Assembly: GCF_020544405.1 (NCBI RefSeq)
Contig: NZ_CP065410.1
Location: 3,162,001 to 3,226,000, forward strand
Source of the DNA: Pseudomonas sp. IAC-BECa141
Lineage (GTDB): Bacteria; Pseudomonadota; Gammaproteobacteria; Pseudomonadales; Pseudomonadaceae
Direction of reading: 5' to 3'
DNA: 64,000 nucleotides
The notes below the pieces were generated by a model, which saw only the letters and a list, made by a program, of their open reading frames with translations, had not been told where the DNA came from and searched no databases. A program made the translations under genes and the position numbers. Below, piece after piece: positions 8,508-18,761 of this stretch. Within the stretch, counting starts at the first letter, position 1, and every line of letters begins with the position of its first letter.

Positions 8508-9614
8508 ATGACTGCTCAGGCTTCATCCCCGCGGACTTCGTCCATGGATGCCACGCCACACGAAGTGTTGGCCGAGGTTCGCAATCACATCGGTCATCTG
8601 ACCCTCAACCGCCCCGCCGGTCTCAATGCCCTGACCCTCGACATGGTGCGCCAGCTCCAGCAACACCTGGACGCCTGGGCCGCTGATGCCGATATCCACG
8701 CGGTCACGCTGCGCGGTGCCGGCGAGAAAGCCTTCTGTGCCGGGGGCGACATTCGCTCCCTGTACGACAGCCATAAAAGCGGTGACACGCTGCACGAAGA
8801 TTTCTTCGTCGAGGAATACGCCCTCGACCTGACGATCCACCACTACCGTAAACCGGTGCTGGCGCTGATGGACGGTTTCGTTCTCGGCGGCGGCATGGGT
8901 CTGGTGCAAGGCGCTGATCTGCGGGTGGTCACCGAGAAAAGCCGTCTGGCGATGCCGGAAGTGGCGATCGGGTATTTCCCGGATGTCGGTGGCAGCTATT
9001 TCCTGCCGCGCATTCCCGGTGAGCTGGGGATTTACCTGGGTGTCAGCGGCGTGCAGATCCGGGCGGCGGATGCGCTGTATTGCGGCCTCGCTGACTGGTA
9101 TCTGGACAGCAGCAAACTCGGCACCCTCGACGAACAGCTCGACCAGTTGCAGTGGCACGACACGCCGCTGAAAGACCTGCAAAACCTGCTGGCCCGCCAC
9201 GCGGTGCAAACCTTGCCGGATGCGCCGCTTGAAGCCTTGCGCCCGGCCATCGACCACTTCTTTGCCTTGCCTGACGTGCCGAGCATCGTCGAGCAACTGC
9301 GCGCCGTGACCGTCGCCGACAGCCACGAATGGGCGACCACCACCGCCGACCTGCTGGAAACCCGTTCGCCGCTGGCGATGGGCGTGACCCTGGAAATGCT
9401 CCGTCGCGGCCGGCACCTGAGCCTGGAACACTGCTTCGCCCTCGAACTGCATCTGGATCGCCAGTGGTTCGAGCGTGGCGACCTGATCGAAGGCGTGCGT
9501 GCCTTGCTGATCGACAAAGACAAATCACCGCGCTGGAACCCGCCGACGCTTGCTGCGCTGCACGCCGAGCACATCGCGAGTTTCTTCCACGGTTTTGAAG
9601 AGAGCGGGAGCTGA
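8508..9614 (+). CDS. 3-hydroxyisobutyryl-CoA hydrolase (valine catabolism)
   Basis: This 368-residue crotonase-fold enzyme has the length of HIBCH-type hydrolases rather than ordinary hydratases (about 260). Visible features are the oxyanion segments FCAGGDIRSLYD and GFVLGGGMG and the acidic catalytic stretch PEVAIGYFPDVGGSY. The C-terminal half is the HIBCH-specific extension. The reaction releases 3-hydroxyisobutyrate from its CoA ester. The ATG at 8508 is preceded by CAGGGA at 8495-8500; a GTG one codon earlier is also possible. Three bases separate it from the acyl-CoA dehydrogenase gene, which supplies an earlier step of the same pathway. Confidence 0.87.
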   Translation: MTAQASSPRTSSMDATPHEVLAEVRNHIGHLTLNRPAGLNALTLDMVRQLQQHLDAWAADADIHAVTLRGAGEKAFCAGGDIRSLYDSHKSGDTLHEDFFVEEYALDLTIHHYRKPVLALMDGFVLGGGMGLVQGADLRVVTEKSRLAMPEVAIGYFPDVGGSYFLPRIPGELGIYLGVSGVQIRAADALYCGLADWYLDSSKLGTLDEQLDQLQWHDTPLKDLQNLLARHAVQTLPDAPLEALRPAIDHFFALPDVPSIVEQLRAVTVADSHEWATTTADLLETRSPLAMGVTLEMLRRGRHLSLEHCFALELHLDRQWFERGDLIEGVRALLIDKDKSPRWNPPTLAALHAEHIASFFHGFEESGS

Positions 9615-9617
9615 GCC

Positions 9618-10769
9618 ATGCACGATCTCGAATTGACTGAAGACCAGGTAATGATCCGCGACATGGCCCGGGACTTTGCCCGTGGCGAAATCGCGCCACA
9701 CGCGCAAGCCTGGGAAAAGGCCGGCTGGATCGATGACGGTCTGGTGGCGAAGATGGGTGAACTCGGCCTGCTGGGCATGGTAGTGCCGGAAGAATGGGGC
9801 GGCACTTACGTCGACTACGTGGCTTATGCGCTGGCGGTGGAAGAAATTTCCGCCGGTGACGGCGCGACCGGCGCGTTCATGAGCATTCACAACTCGGTGG
9901 GTTGTGGGCCGGTGCTCAATTACGGCAGCGAAGAACAGAAACAGACCTGGCTGGCCGATTTGGCCAGCGGCGCGGTGATCGGCTGCTTCTGCCTGACCGA
10001 ACCCCAGGCCGGCTCCGAAGCGCACAATTTGCGCACCCGCGCCGAACTGCGCGACGGGCAGTGGGTGATCAACGGCGCCAAGCAATTTGTCAGCAATGGC
10101 AAGCGGGCGAAGCTGGCAATCGTGTTTGCGGTGACCGATCCGGATCTCGGCAAGCGCGGCATCTCGGCGTTTCTGGTGCCGACCGATACGCCGGGATTCA
10201 TCGTCGACCGCACCGAACACAAGATGGGCATTCGCGCCTCCGACACCTGCGCGGTGACGCTGAACAATTGCAGCATTCCTGAAGCAAATCTGTTGGGTGA
10301 ACGCGGTAAAGGTTTGGCGATTGCCCTTTCCAACCTGGAAGGCGGACGCATCGGCATTGCCGCGCAAGCATTGGGCATCGCCCGTGCGGCATTCGAAGCG
10401 GCGCTGGGTTACGCCCGTGATCGGGTGCAGTTCGGCAAGGCCATTGTCGAACACCAGAGCATCGCCAATCTGCTGGCGGACATGCAGATGCAGATCAACG
10501 CGGCACGCTTGATGATTCTGCACGCCGCGCGACTGAGAACAGCGGGTAAGCCGTGTCTGTCGGAGGCTTCGCAGGCCAAGCTGTTTGCTTCGGAAATGGC
10601 TGAGAAGGTGTGCTCGTCAGCGATTCAGATTCATGGCGGGTACGGGTATCTGGAGGATTACCCGGTGGAGAAGTATTACCGGGATGCGCGGATTACCCAG
10701 ATTTATGAAGGGTCCAGCGAAATACAGCGGATGGTGATTGCGCGAGAGTTGAAGAACTACCAGCTCTAA
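9618..10769 (+). CDS. Acyl-CoA dehydrogenase (isobutyryl-CoA dehydrogenase-like)
   Basis: This is a 383-residue flavoprotein of the acyl-CoA dehydrogenase family. The FAD-binding blocks [15 protein letters not shown] and [16 protein letters not shown], a C-terminal [20 protein letters not shown], and the catalytic glutamate in the final [17 protein letters not shown] are all present, as in short-chain and branched-chain enzymes. Its partner gene encodes a 3-hydroxyisobutyryl-CoA hydrolase, so oxidation of isobutyryl-CoA to methacrylyl-CoA is the likely reaction. Electrons would pass to electron-transfer flavoprotein. Substrate choice is inferred from context. Confidence 0.87.
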   Translation: MHDLELTEDQVMIRDMARDFARGEIAPHAQAWEKAGWIDDGLVAKMGELGLLGMVVPEEWGGTYVDYVAYALAVEEISAGDGATGAFMSIHNSVGCGPVLNYGSEEQKQTWLADLASGAVIGCFCLTEPQAGSEAHNLRTRAELRDGQWVINGAKQFVSNGKRAKLAIVFAVTDPDLGKRGISAFLVPTDTPGFIVDRTEHKMGIRASDTCAVTLNNCSIPEANLLGERGKGLAIALSNLEGGRIGIAAQALGIARAAFEAALGYARDRVQFGKAIVEHQSIANLLADMQMQINAARLMILHAARLRTAGKPCLSEASQAKLFASEMAEKVCSSAIQIHGGYGYLEDYPVEKYYRDARITQIYEGSSEIQRMVIARELKNYQL

Positions 10770-10772
10770 AAG

Positions 10773-10852
10773 CTTCGCGAGCAAGCTCTGCTCCCACAGG
10801 GATTGGTGTAAACCTCAGATCCAATGTGGGAGCTGGCTTGCCAGCGATGGCG
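10773..10852. repeat. REP doublet between convergent genes
   Basis: Two REP cores in inverted orientation (CGCGAGCAAGCTCTGCTCCCACA and TGTGGGAGCTGGCTTGCCAGC) lie between the convergent acyl-CoA dehydrogenase and enoyl-CoA hydratase genes. Both arms deviate slightly from the consensus. No separate terminator is visible, so this hairpin may serve both operons. Confidence 0.8.
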
Positions 10853-10869
10853 TCAGTGAATACGCCGCG

Positions 10870-11643
10870 TTACTTGCCCTGGAACTCCGGCGACCGCTTG
10901 GCCACAAACGCCGCCATGCCTTCCTTCTGATCCTGCGTCGCAAATGCCGCATGGAACACCCGACGCTCGAAACGCACGCCTTCAGTCAGGTTCACTTCGA
11001 ACGCGCGGTTGACGCTTTCCTTGACCATCATCGCAATCGGCAACGATTTGCTGGCGATCACCGCTGCGACTTTCAGCGCTTCATCCAGCAACTCGGCACT
11101 CGGCACGATGCGCGCGACGATGCCGCAACGCTCGGCTTCCACCGCGTCGATCAAACGTCCGCTCAGGCACATCTCCATCGCTTTGGCCTTGCCTACAGCG
11201 CGGGTCAGGCGCTGGGTACCGCCCATGCCCGGCAGCACGCCGAGGTTGATTTCCGGCTGGCCAAACCTGGCGTTGTCGCCAGCCAGGATGAAGTCGCACA
11301 TCAGCGCCAGTTCACAGCCGCCGCCGAGAGCAAAACCGTTGACCGCAGCGATGATCGGTTTGCGGCGGTTAGCCACGCGGTCGCTGTCGCTGAACAGGTC
11401 GTCCATGTAGATCTTTGGGTAGGTCAGATCAGCCATTTCCTTGATGTCGGCGCCGGCGGCAAAGGCTTTGGTCGAGCCGGTGATGACGATGCAACCAATG
11501 TTTGCGTCGGCTTCGAAACCATCGAGCGCGCGGTTCACTTCGCTGACCAGTTGCGCGTTGAGGGCATTCAGCGCCTGCGGGCGATTGAGGGTGATCAGGC
11601 CGACGCGGCCATGGGTTTCCAGCAAGATCGTTTCGTAACTCAT
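10870..11643 (-). CDS. Enoyl-CoA hydratase
   Basis: This is a 257-residue crotonase of standard length. The oxyanion-hole segments [10 protein letters not shown] and [15 protein letters not shown] and the second catalytic stretch [16 protein letters not shown] are visible. It hydrates trans-2-enoyl-CoA or tiglyl-CoA. The ATG at 11643 follows AAGGAATCTGC; the six-codon longer frame has no better site. It is the last gene of the (-) operon whose earlier genes encode an acyl-CoA synthetase, SDR, thiolase and dehydrogenase. Together they make a complete beta-oxidation module for short or branched acyl chains. Confidence 0.88.
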   Translation of the reverse strand: MSYETILLETHGRVGLITLNRPQALNALNAQLVSEVNRALDGFEADANIGCIVITGSTKAFAAGADIKEMADLTYPKIYMDDLFSDSDRVANRRKPIIAAVNGFALGGGCELALMCDFILAGDNARFGQPEINLGVLPGMGGTQRLTRAVGKAKAMEMCLSGRLIDAVEAERCGIVARIVPSAELLDEALKVAAVIASKSLPIAMMVKESVNRAFEVNLTEGVRFERRVFHAAFATQDQKEGMAAFVAKRSPEFQGK

Positions 11644-11657
11644 GTGCAGATTCCTTC

Positions 11658-12785
11658 TCAAAGATTGCGCGAAATGACCATGCGCTGAATGTCGCTGGTG
11701 CCTTCGTAGATCTGGCAGACCCGCACGTCGCGGTAGATGCGCTCCAGCGGGAAGTCGTTGAGGTAACCGTAACCGCCGAGGGTTTGCAAGGCCATGGAGC
11801 AGACCTTCTCGGCCATTTCCGAGGCGAACAGCTTGGCCATCGACGCTTCGACCAGCGCCGGCTGACCGCTGTCACGCAGGGCGGCGGCGTAGTGCACCAT
11901 CTGCCGCGCCACGGCGATCTGGGTCGCCATGTCCGCCAGGCGGAACGCCACAGCCTGATGCTCGATGATCGGCTTGCCGAAGGTGTCGCGTTCACGGGCG
12001 TAATCACGGGCCGCTTCGAACGCGGCGCGGGCCATGCCCACCGCTTGCGAAGCGATGCCGACGCGGCCGCCTTCGAGGTTGGCCAGGGCGATCTTGTAGC
12101 CCTCGCCCTCCTCACCCAAAAGGTTGGCCACCGGCACTTTCACGTCTTCGAACAGGATCTGGCAGGTGTCCGAGGCGTGCTGGCCGAGCTTGTCTTCAAC
12201 CCGGGCGACTTTGTAGCCCGGCGAGTCGGTCGGAACGATGAAGGCGCTGATCCCGCGCTTGCCGGCACTCGGGTCGGTGACCGCAAACACGATCACGACC
12301 CCGGCGTTCTGCCCGGAGGTGATGAACTGTTTGCAGCCGTTGAGCACATAGTGATCGCCTTCCCGCCGTGCACGGGTTTTCAGGCTGCTGGCGTCCGAGC
12401 CAGCCTGCGGCTCGGTCAACGCGAAAGCACCGAGCATCTCGCCGCTGGCCAGCGGTTTGAGGAAGCGCTCGCGCTGGTCGTCGTTGCCGAACTTGAGGAT
12501 CGGCACGCAACCCACCGAGTTGTGCACGCTCATGATCGTCGAGCAGGCGCCGTCGCCGGCGGCGATTTCTTCCAGGGCCATGGCGTAGGCCAGGTAACCG
12601 GTGTCGCAACCGCCCCACTGCTCCGGCACCAGCATGCCGAAGAAGCCCAGTTCGGCCATTTCGCCGATGGCTTCTTTCGGGAAGCGATGCTCGCGGTCCC
12701 ACTCGGCAGCAAACGGTTTCAGCCGTTCCTCGGCAAACTGCCGGGCCATGTCGCGGATTTGTTGTTGGTCATCGTTGGGAATCAT
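11658..12785 (-). CDS. Acyl-CoA dehydrogenase (short/branched-chain)
   Basis: This 375-residue flavoprotein is clearly homologous to the one at 9618-10769 but distinct. FAD/substrate blocks are [15 protein letters not shown] and [36 protein letters not shown] and the catalytic glutamate in [12 protein letters not shown] lie at the end. AAGGATTTGCC precedes the ATG. The related P. putida cluster (PP_2213-2217, from memory) handles short-chain acyl-CoAs, so butyryl- or 2-methylbutyryl-CoA is the likely substrate. Confidence 0.87.
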   Translation of the reverse strand: MIPNDDQQQIRDMARQFAEERLKPFAAEWDREHRFPKEAIGEMAELGFFGMLVPEQWGGCDTGYLAYAMALEEIAAGDGACSTIMSVHNSVGCVPILKFGNDDQRERFLKPLASGEMLGAFALTEPQAGSDASSLKTRARREGDHYVLNGCKQFITSGQNAGVVIVFAVTDPSAGKRGISAFIVPTDSPGYKVARVEDKLGQHASDTCQILFEDVKVPVANLLGEEGEGYKIALANLEGGRVGIASQAVGMARAAFEAARDYARERDTFGKPIIEHQAVAFRLADMATQIAVARQMVHYAAALRDSGQPALVEASMAKLFASEMAEKVCSMALQTLGGYGYLNDFPLERIYRDVRVCQIYEGTSDIQRMVISRNL

Positions 12786-12805
12786 GGCAAATCCTTAACT
12801 CGGGT

Positions 12806-13996
12806 TCAGACGCACTCGACGGCCATCGCCGTGGCTTCGCCGCCGCCGATGCAGATTGCCGCAACGCCGCGCTTCAGGCCTTTCTGGCGCAGGGCCGAGA
12901 GCAAGGTCACCAGAATCCGCGCGCCGGATGCGCCGATCGGATGGCCCAGGGCGCAGGCACCGCCGTGGATGTTGAGCTTGTCGTGAGGGATTTCCAGGTG
13001 AGTCATCGCCGCCATGCCGACCACGGCGAAGGCTTCGTTGACTTCGAACAGGTCAACCTGATCCAGCGACCAGCCGGTTTTCTTCATCAGCTTCTTGATC
13101 GCGCCAATCGGTGCCACCGGGAACAGGCCCGGGGTGTCGGCAAACGCGGCGTGACCGTGGATCACCGCCAGCGGTTTCAGCCCCTGTTTCTGCGCTTGCG
13201 ACTGACGCATCAGCACCAGTGCGGCAGCGCCGTCGGAGATCGAGCTGGAGTTGGCCGCAGTTACCGTACCGCCCTCGCGGAACGCCGGTTTCAGCGAGGC
13301 AATCTTGTCCAGTTTGGCTTTCGGTGGCTGCTCGTCATTGCTGATCACCACTTGTTCCTTGCCGACGGTGACAGTCAGCGGGACGATCTCGGCCTTGAAG
13401 CTGCCGTCCTTGATCGCTTGCTGGGCGCGGGTGGTCGAGGCGATGGCGAAGGCGTCCTGAGCCTCGCGGCTGAAATCGTTGGTTTCGGCGCAGTCCTCGG
13501 CGAAGGTGCCCATCAGGCGGCCCTTGTCGTAGGCGTCTTCGAGGCCGTCGAGGAACATCGAATCGAGCACCCGGCCGTGGCCCATGCGGTAACCGGCACG
13601 GGCCCGGTCCAGCAGGTATGGCGCGTTGGACATGCTTTCCATGCCGCCGGCGATCACCACATCGGCGCTGCCGGCCAGCAGCATGTCGTGGGCCAGAATG
13701 GCGGTTTCCATGCCCGAGCCACACATTTTGTTGACGGTGGTGCAACGGGTGGATTTATCCAGCCCGGCGCCCAGCGCAGCCTGACGGGCAGGCGCCTGAC
13801 CGAGACCGGCCGGCAGTACGCAGCCGAACAGCACTTCATCGACCGCGTCGGCGGCAATACCCGCGCGCTCAACCGCAGCCTTGATTGCAGCGGCGCCCAG
13901 TTGCGGCGCGGTCAGGCTTTTCAGTTCGCCCTGGAAACCGCCCATCGGGGTGCGGACAGCGCTGACGATGACAATCGGATCGTTGGAAATGGTCAT
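12806..13996 (-). CDS. Acetyl-CoA C-acyltransferase (thiolase)
   Basis: This is a 396-residue degradative or short-chain thiolase. The nucleophilic cysteine sits in VNKMCGSGM, the catalytic His in GGACALGHPIGASG, and the second cysteine in AICIGGGEATAM near the C-terminus. It would cleave 2-methylacetoacetyl-CoA or acetoacetyl-CoA to acetyl-CoA plus propionyl- or acetyl-CoA. AAGGAGGATTTTCC lies just before the ATG, one of the strongest ribosome sites in the window. It lies between the SDR dehydrogenase and acyl-CoA dehydrogenase genes of the same operon. Confidence 0.9.
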   Translation of the reverse strand: MTISNDPIVIVSAVRTPMGGFQGELKSLTAPQLGAAAIKAAVERAGIAADAVDEVLFGCVLPAGLGQAPARQAALGAGLDKSTRCTTVNKMCGSGMETAILAHDMLLAGSADVVIAGGMESMSNAPYLLDRARAGYRMGHGRVLDSMFLDGLEDAYDKGRLMGTFAEDCAETNDFSREAQDAFAIASTTRAQQAIKDGSFKAEIVPLTVTVGKEQVVISNDEQPPKAKLDKIASLKPAFREGGTVTAANSSSISDGAAALVLMRQSQAQKQGLKPLAVIHGHAAFADTPGLFPVAPIGAIKKLMKKTGWSLDQVDLFEVNEAFAVVGMAAMTHLEIPHDKLNIHGGACALGHPIGASGARILVTLLSALRQKGLKRGVAAICIGGGEATAMAVECV

Positions 13997-14008
13997 GGAA
14001 AATCCTCC

Positions 14009-14770
14009 TTACTTGGCGGCCATGCGCAAGGCACCGTCGAGACGGATCACCTCGCCGTTGAGCATGCTGTTTTCAATGATATGCCGCACCAGCGCAGCGT
14101 ACTCGGCAGGTTTGCCCAAGCGCGGCGGGAACGGCACGCCGGCGGCCAGCGAGTCACGCACTTCCGGGGTCATGCCGGCCATCATCGGGGTCTCGAAAAT
14201 GCCCGGAGCGATGGTCATCACGCGGATACCGAAGCGCGCCAGCTCGCGGGCGGCAGGCAGGGTCAGGCTGGCGATGGCGCCTTTGGACGCGGAATACGCG
14301 GCCTGACCGATCTGGCCATCGAACGCCGCAACGGAGGCGGTGTTGATGATCACACCGCGCTCACCATCGGCGTTGGCTTCGCTTTCGGCAATCGCTGCCG
14401 CCGCCAGGCGCAGCATATTGAAGCTGCCGATCAGGTTGACGTTGATCACCTGAGCGAAGCTGGACAAGGCATGCGGGCCGTTCTTGCCGAGGATCTTTTC
14501 GCCACGAACGATGCCGGCGCAGTTCACCAGACCATTCAGGCTGCCGAAGGCTTTAACGGTCGCCTGCACGGCGGCTTCGGCGGCGGCTTCGTTGCTGATG
14601 TCGGCCACCACGCTTTGCGCGCCGAGGCGCTGGGCCTGGGCGGCAACGGCGTCGGCGTTCATGTCCACCAGCATCACTTTGGCGCCGGCGTTGACCAGCA
14701 ATTCAGCGGTGGCGGCACCCAGGCCGGATGCGCCGCCGGTGACGATAAAAACCTTGTTCTCGATCTGCAT
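14009..14770 (-). CDS. SDR 3-hydroxyacyl-CoA dehydrogenase (type II)
   Basis: This 253-residue short-chain dehydrogenase has the NAD motif TGGASGLG near residues 11-18, NCAGI near residue 83, the catalytic Ser in [10 protein letters not shown] and the YSASKG dyad. The sequence resembles 17-beta-HSD10/type II 3-hydroxyacyl-CoA dehydrogenases, which oxidise 2-methyl-3-hydroxybutyryl-CoA in isoleucine breakdown. The start is the ATG at 14770 ([13 protein letters not shown]); the upstream extension overlaps the synthetase gene in another frame and was rejected. Its neighbours supply the hydratase and thiolase steps on either side of this oxidation. Confidence 0.88.
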   Translation of the reverse strand: MQIENKVFIVTGGASGLGAATAELLVNAGAKVMLVDMNADAVAAQAQRLGAQSVVADISNEAAAEAAVQATVKAFGSLNGLVNCAGIVRGEKILGKNGPHALSSFAQVINVNLIGSFNMLRLAAAAIAESEANADGERGVIINTASVAAFDGQIGQAAYSASKGAIASLTLPAARELARFGIRVMTIAPGIFETPMMAGMTPEVRDSLAAGVPFPPRLGKPAEYAALVRHIIENSMLNGEVIRLDGALRMAAK

Positions 14771-14786
14771 GACAGTTTCCTTGGAT

Positions 14787-16451
14787 TCAAGCTGAAACGT
14801 TGTGCGCCGCAGCCTCTTGAGCCTTGGCGATTTCCTGATTGCGCAAGATAAAGCGCTGCAATTTGCCGCTCGGGGTTTTCGGCAACTCGCTGACAAATTC
14901 GATTTCACGGGGGTACGAATGCGCGGCCAGACGTTTGCGCACGTGTTGGCGCAGTTCTTCGGCCAACGCCGGTTCGGCCCGATATTGCGGGTTGAGCACG
15001 ACAAAGGCTTTGACCAGCTCAGTGCGCTCCGGATCGGGTTTGCCGACCACTGCGGCTTCCACCACGGCCGGGTGTTCGATCAGTGCGCTTTCCACGTCGA
15101 ACGGGCCGACCCGGTAGCCGGACGTGGTAATCACATCATCGCTGCGACCGACGAAGCTGATGCTGCCGTCCGGGTTCCACTCGACGGTGTCGCCGCTCAG
15201 GTAGTAATCGCCGACGAAGGCCTTGGTCGGTACGCCTTCGTAACCGGCAAACCAGCACATCGGCGACTGTGTGCGGTCGATGGCGAGGATGCCGGGCTGG
15301 CCGACGCCGAGTTCGTTGTTCTGTTCGTCGAGCACCACGATGCGATGGCCCGGCGAGGCGAAACCGGCGGCGCCAAGGTGGATCGGGTGTTCGAGGCCGT
15401 GGTGGTTGCACAGCACCATGCCCAGCTCGGTCTGGCCGTAGTGATCGTGAATGACCACGCCGAGATTGTCGGCGAACCAGCGAATCACTTCCGGGTTCAG
15501 CGGCTCGCCGGCGCTGCTGACGATGCGCAGCTTGCCCTTGATCGATTTGGCGAACTCGTCGCCGCCGGCAATCAGCAGACGATACGCGGTGGGCGAACCG
15601 GTGAGGTTGGTGATGCCGTACTTGTTGATCACCCGGCAAGTGCTTTCGAGGGTGAACGGGCCATCGTAGAACGTGATCGGATGGCCCATCGACAACGGGC
15701 CGGTGACGCCGAAATAGATGCCGTAGGCCCAGCCCGGATCGGCGACGTTCCAGAACGCATCTTCCGGGCGCAAATCCACGGCATCGCGGGTGTAGCTCTG
15801 GAACGCGACGATCGCCTTGAGCGGCACCGACAGCGCTTTCGACGGGCCAGTGGTGCCCGAGGTGAACATCAGCAGGAACGGGTCTTCGCCGGTCAGCATG
15901 ACCGGTTCGCAGATATTGGAATGGTTGGCCAGCTCGGCCCAGAAACTGAAATCGCCACGGACGATGCCCTGGCCTTTCGGACCGCCGACGGTGACCAGCG
16001 TCGGGCAGTCGGCGACTTCGGCGAGTTTCGGCCGGTTGACCGCATCGGTAACCACGACTTTGGCACCGGAACTGTTCAGGCGATGCTCAAGGGCTTTAGG
16101 GCCGAACGCAGTGAACAGCGGTTGATACACCGCGCCGATGCGCCAGGTGGCGAACACGGTGATCAGCAATTCGATATTGCGCGGCAGCAGGCCGGCGACC
16201 TTGTCACCCTTCTGCACGCCCTGAGCCAGAAGGAAATTGGCGAACCGCGCGGCTTTGTCCTGCAGATCGCTGAACGTGTACGTTGCACTGGCGCCATCGC
16301 GGCCTTCCCAGAACAGCGCGATGCGCCCCGGCAGCGCGTGGCGGTCACAACATTCGACGCTGGCGTTGAGCGCCTCGAGCGTGCCGCTCAGTGCGGCGTC
16401 CACGGTGTGCTGATAATCAAACTGTGCGGTGGCAGACAAGTAATCGCGCAT
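14787..16451 (-). CDS. Acyl-CoA synthetase (AMP-dependent, short/medium chain)
   Basis: This is a 554-residue adenylate-forming enzyme. The phosphate loop is [11 protein letters not shown] near residue 200, the GQTE motif is in [11 protein letters not shown], and the late catalytic lysine is in [12 protein letters not shown] close to the C-terminus. It activates free short or branched acids as CoA esters for the downstream oxidation genes. The ATG at 16451 follows AGAGGGATTCTGGCA; the longer frame adds 27 residues without a ribosome site. It is the first gene of the (-) operon, and the AraC-type regulator is encoded just upstream on the same strand. Confidence 0.88.
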   Translation of the reverse strand: MRDYLSATAQFDYQHTVDAALSGTLEALNASVECCDRHALPGRIALFWEGRDGASATYTFSDLQDKAARFANFLLAQGVQKGDKVAGLLPRNIELLITVFATWRIGAVYQPLFTAFGPKALEHRLNSSGAKVVVTDAVNRPKLAEVADCPTLVTVGGPKGQGIVRGDFSFWAELANHSNICEPVMLTGEDPFLLMFTSGTTGPSKALSVPLKAIVAFQSYTRDAVDLRPEDAFWNVADPGWAYGIYFGVTGPLSMGHPITFYDGPFTLESTCRVINKYGITNLTGSPTAYRLLIAGGDEFAKSIKGKLRIVSSAGEPLNPEVIRWFADNLGVVIHDHYGQTELGMVLCNHHGLEHPIHLGAAGFASPGHRIVVLDEQNNELGVGQPGILAIDRTQSPMCWFAGYEGVPTKAFVGDYYLSGDTVEWNPDGSISFVGRSDDVITTSGYRVGPFDVESALIEHPAVVEAAVVGKPDPERTELVKAFVVLNPQYRAEPALAEELRQHVRKRLAAHSYPREIEFVSELPKTPSGKLQRFILRNQEIAKAQEAAAHNVSA

Positions 16452-16587
16452 TGCCAGAATCCCTCTGTTCTTATTAGGTTGGGGAACCGTAAACAACAGA
16501 GGAATACTCGCGCTGCACGCCGGCTGCGGCAATGGTCAAAGCCCTCAAAGTGGATGACTGGTTTGGCCAAGAATCCGGTTGCAACTG

Positions 16588-16695
16588 ATCGTTCCCACGC
16601 TCTGCGTGGGAATGCAGCCCAGGACGCTCCGCGTCCCCTCTAGAGCTGGAACGCGGAGCGTCCCTTGAGGCATTCCCACGCAGAGCGTGGGAACG
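16588..16695. repeat. Four-hairpin repeat, copy A
   Basis: This element of about 108 bp starts and ends with the inverted hairpin GTTCCCACGC-tct-GCGTGGGAA. Inside are a GGACGC-tcc-GCGTCC hairpin, a TCTAGAGCTGGA spacer and an inverted counterpart (ACGCGGAGCGTCC). The whole is an imperfect palindrome. It occupies most of the 268-bp gap between the synthetase and the AraC gene. It has the same orientation as copy E and the opposite orientation to copies B and F. Confidence 0.9.
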
Positions 16696-16719
16696 AGAAT
16701 CAACGGTGGGAGGTGTGGG

Positions 16720-17733
16720 TCAGACCGCTTCGTTGAGAATCAAGCTGCGATAGTGCCCAGGATTGGTCCCCGACCACTTGCGAAACGCCTTGTAGAATGA
16801 ACTGGCATCGGCAAACCCCAACCGCGTGGCGATCTCGGCAAAACTGATCGAAGGCTCCGCCAGCCAGGTGATTGCCAGCTCCTTGCGCACGCTGTCCTTG
16901 AGGCCCTGATAGGTCTGCCCTTCTTCCGCCAATCGCCGGCGCAGGGTCGAGGCCGACATGCACAGTTGCTGGGCAAGCGCATCGGTTTCCGGCCAGTGTT
17001 CGGCGGCCAGCTGCCGCAGATCCTGCTTGATCCGGCTCGCAAGGCTTTCCGGATCGCGGTACTTGACCAGAATATTGGCCGGGGCATGGGCCAGAAAACG
17101 CTTCAACTCCTCAGGACTGCGCTTGATCGGCAGATCCAGCACCTCGGCGGCGAAGATCATCCGCGTGCGTGGCCGGTCGAAGCGCAGGTTTTCCGAGAAC
17201 ATCACCCGATAGTCATCGCAGAAATCCGGCGCCGGGCAGCGCAGTTCGATAGCCAGGATCGGAATACGCCGCCCCGCCAGCCAGCACGCCACGCCGTGGA
17301 CGATCATCCAGTAAGTGAAATAGGTGAAGGCGCGGCGCGGTTGTGGGTCGTCTTCCAGCAGCACGATTTCCGCCAGGCTTTGCTGGCGCACCAGTTGCGC
17401 CGGCATGCGTTCGAGCATCAGCGACAGGAAATTCAAACCCGCTCCAAGCCCTGCGGCCAGATTCGGCTGGGCCATGGCGCTGCGGCAAAGAAATTCCAGG
17501 CTGCCGGATTTCAGCTTGCGCGGGTCCATGCCAAAAAACTCATCGTCGCCGCGCCGCGCCAACAGGCGCCATAACCGCGCGTACTGGCTGGCCGGCACAC
17601 GCGCGTCGGTGGGCAGCAGCGCCGGATCGATCCCGACCTTGTTCAAGACTTCTTCCGTGGCCACGCCCGGGGCACAACTTTGCAGCAGTGCTTCGCGCAC
17701 CAGTTGAATGGCGATGGTGTCTTTTTCCGACAT
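16720..17733 (-). CDS. AraC family transcriptional regulator
   Basis: This 337-residue protein has an N-terminal arabinose-binding-type regulatory domain (about residues 20-210), as in OruR/ArgR-type regulators of pseudomonads, and a C-terminal AraC/XylS domain. The second helix-turn-helix is recognisable in FAEIATRLGFADASSFYKA followed by FRKWSG. It lies upstream of, and in line with, the acyl-CoA catabolic operon, separated by repeat copy A. It is the obvious candidate activator of that operon, probably responding to an acyl-CoA or fatty acid (inference). Confidence 0.87.
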   Translation of the reverse strand: MSEKDTIAIQLVREALLQSCAPGVATEEVLNKVGIDPALLPTDARVPASQYARLWRLLARRGDDEFFGMDPRKLKSGSLEFLCRSAMAQPNLAAGLGAGLNFLSLMLERMPAQLVRQQSLAEIVLLEDDPQPRRAFTYFTYWMIVHGVACWLAGRRIPILAIELRCPAPDFCDDYRVMFSENLRFDRPRTRMIFAAEVLDLPIKRSPEELKRFLAHAPANILVKYRDPESLASRIKQDLRQLAAEHWPETDALAQQLCMSASTLRRRLAEEGQTYQGLKDSVRKELAITWLAEPSISFAEIATRLGFADASSFYKAFRKWSGTNPGHYRSLILNEAV

Positions 17734-17853
17734 GGAACGCGCGCAATCCTGGTTGTAGTTTGAGTGGCGGGCATCTTAACGCAGCTGGCCGGACGTCGTG
17801 GATGTTCAGACTCGTTCAGCTGAGGTTCAGGTAAATGTCAATGAGTGCCATGT

Positions 17854-17872
17854 GAGAATGACTTTCATTATG
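17854..17872 (+). promoter_or_regulatory. Fur box upstream of the efe operon
   Basis: The 19-mer GAGAATGACTTTCATTATG matches the Fur consensus GATAATGATAATCATTATC at 14 of 19 positions and keeps both AATGA/TCATT half-sites. It lies 42 bp before the efeU start codon, in the expected promoter position. Iron-dependent repression of efeUOBM is therefore likely. Confidence 0.75.
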
Positions 17873-17913
17873 TTACAACTTGTAACCTCATTTCGTTACA
17901 CAGTGATCGTCGA

Positions 17914-18753
17914 ATGCTCGTTCCCTTTTTGATCATGTTGCGCGAAGGCATCGAAGCCGCGCTGATCGTTGGCATCATCGCCAGCTACCTGCAACAGACC
18001 GGCCGTGGCCAGTGGATGCCGGCGGTGTGGATCGGGGTGTTTCTCGCTGCTGCACTGGCGTTGCTGGTCGGTGGCGGCCTGGAACTGGTCAGTGCCGAAT
18101 TCCCGCAAAAACAGCAGGAACTGTTCGAAGGCGTGGTCGGGCTGGTGGCCGTGGGCATTCTCAGTTCGATGGTGTTCTGGATGCGCAAGGTGGCGCGTTC
18201 GATCAAGCATTCGCTGCAAGCCTCTCTCGATCACGCACTGACTGCTTCGAAACATCAGGTCATCGCCCTGATCGCCATGGTGTTCTTTGCCGTGGCCCGG
18301 GAAGGTCTGGAAACCGTGTTCTTCCTGCTGGCCGTGTTCCAGCAAAGCGAAGGACCGGCCGCGCCGATCGGTGCCCTGCTCGGCCTGATCCTCGCAATCA
18401 TTGTCGGCTTCCTGATCTACAGCGGCAGCATGCGCCTGAACCTCTCGGCATTCTTCCGCTGGACCGGGCTGTTCATCCTCGTGGTCGCCGCCGGGATTCT
18501 CGCCAACTCGGTGCAGGCGCTGCATGAAGCCGGGGTCTGGAATCACCTGCAAACCGTGCTTTTCGACTTCAGCGCGACGCTGCCGATGGACGGCCCGCTG
18601 GGCTCGGTGCTGGCCGGCATGTTCGGTTATCAGGATGCGCCGACCGTCAGCACCCTCGGCGCATACCTGATTTACCTGGTGGTGGCGCTGGTGATGTTTT
18701 TCATGCCGGCGCCCAAGCCTGCCGCCCAATCGTCTTCCGTTTCCAGCCAATAA
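17914..18753 (+). CDS. efeU: FTR1/EfeU iron permease
   Basis: This is a 279-residue inner-membrane protein with about seven helices. The two signature iron-binding motifs are REGIE at residues 10-14 and REGLE at residues 129-133. It imports iron across the inner membrane together with the EfeO/EfeB/EfeM proteins encoded downstream. The ATG at 17914 gives the normal family N-terminus (MLVPFLIMLREG); the longer frame from 17845 runs through the Fur box and was rejected. No strong ribosome site is visible. The C-terminal tail after the last helix is short and rich in Ser/Ala/Pro. Confidence 0.93.
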   Translation: MLVPFLIMLREGIEAALIVGIIASYLQQTGRGQWMPAVWIGVFLAAALALLVGGGLELVSAEFPQKQQELFEGVVGLVAVGILSSMVFWMRKVARSIKHSLQASLDHALTASKHQVIALIAMVFFAVAREGLETVFFLLAVFQQSEGPAAPIGALLGLILAIIVGFLIYSGSMRLNLSAFFRWTGLFILVVAAGILANSVQALHEAGVWNHLQTVLFDFSATLPMDGPLGSVLAGMFGYQDAPTVSTLGAYLIYLVVALVMFFMPAPKPAAQSSSVSSQ

Positions 18754-18761
18754 GGGCCTTC

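Noticed and set aside
12941..14851. A 636-codon (+) frame opposite the thiolase and SDR genes
   Set aside because: Antisense shadow of GC-rich coding sequence; no domain, and the true genes are unmistakable.
14802..16643. A 613-codon (+) frame opposite the acyl-CoA synthetase
   Set aside because: Antisense shadow running into repeat copy A; no recognisable motif and low-complexity translation.
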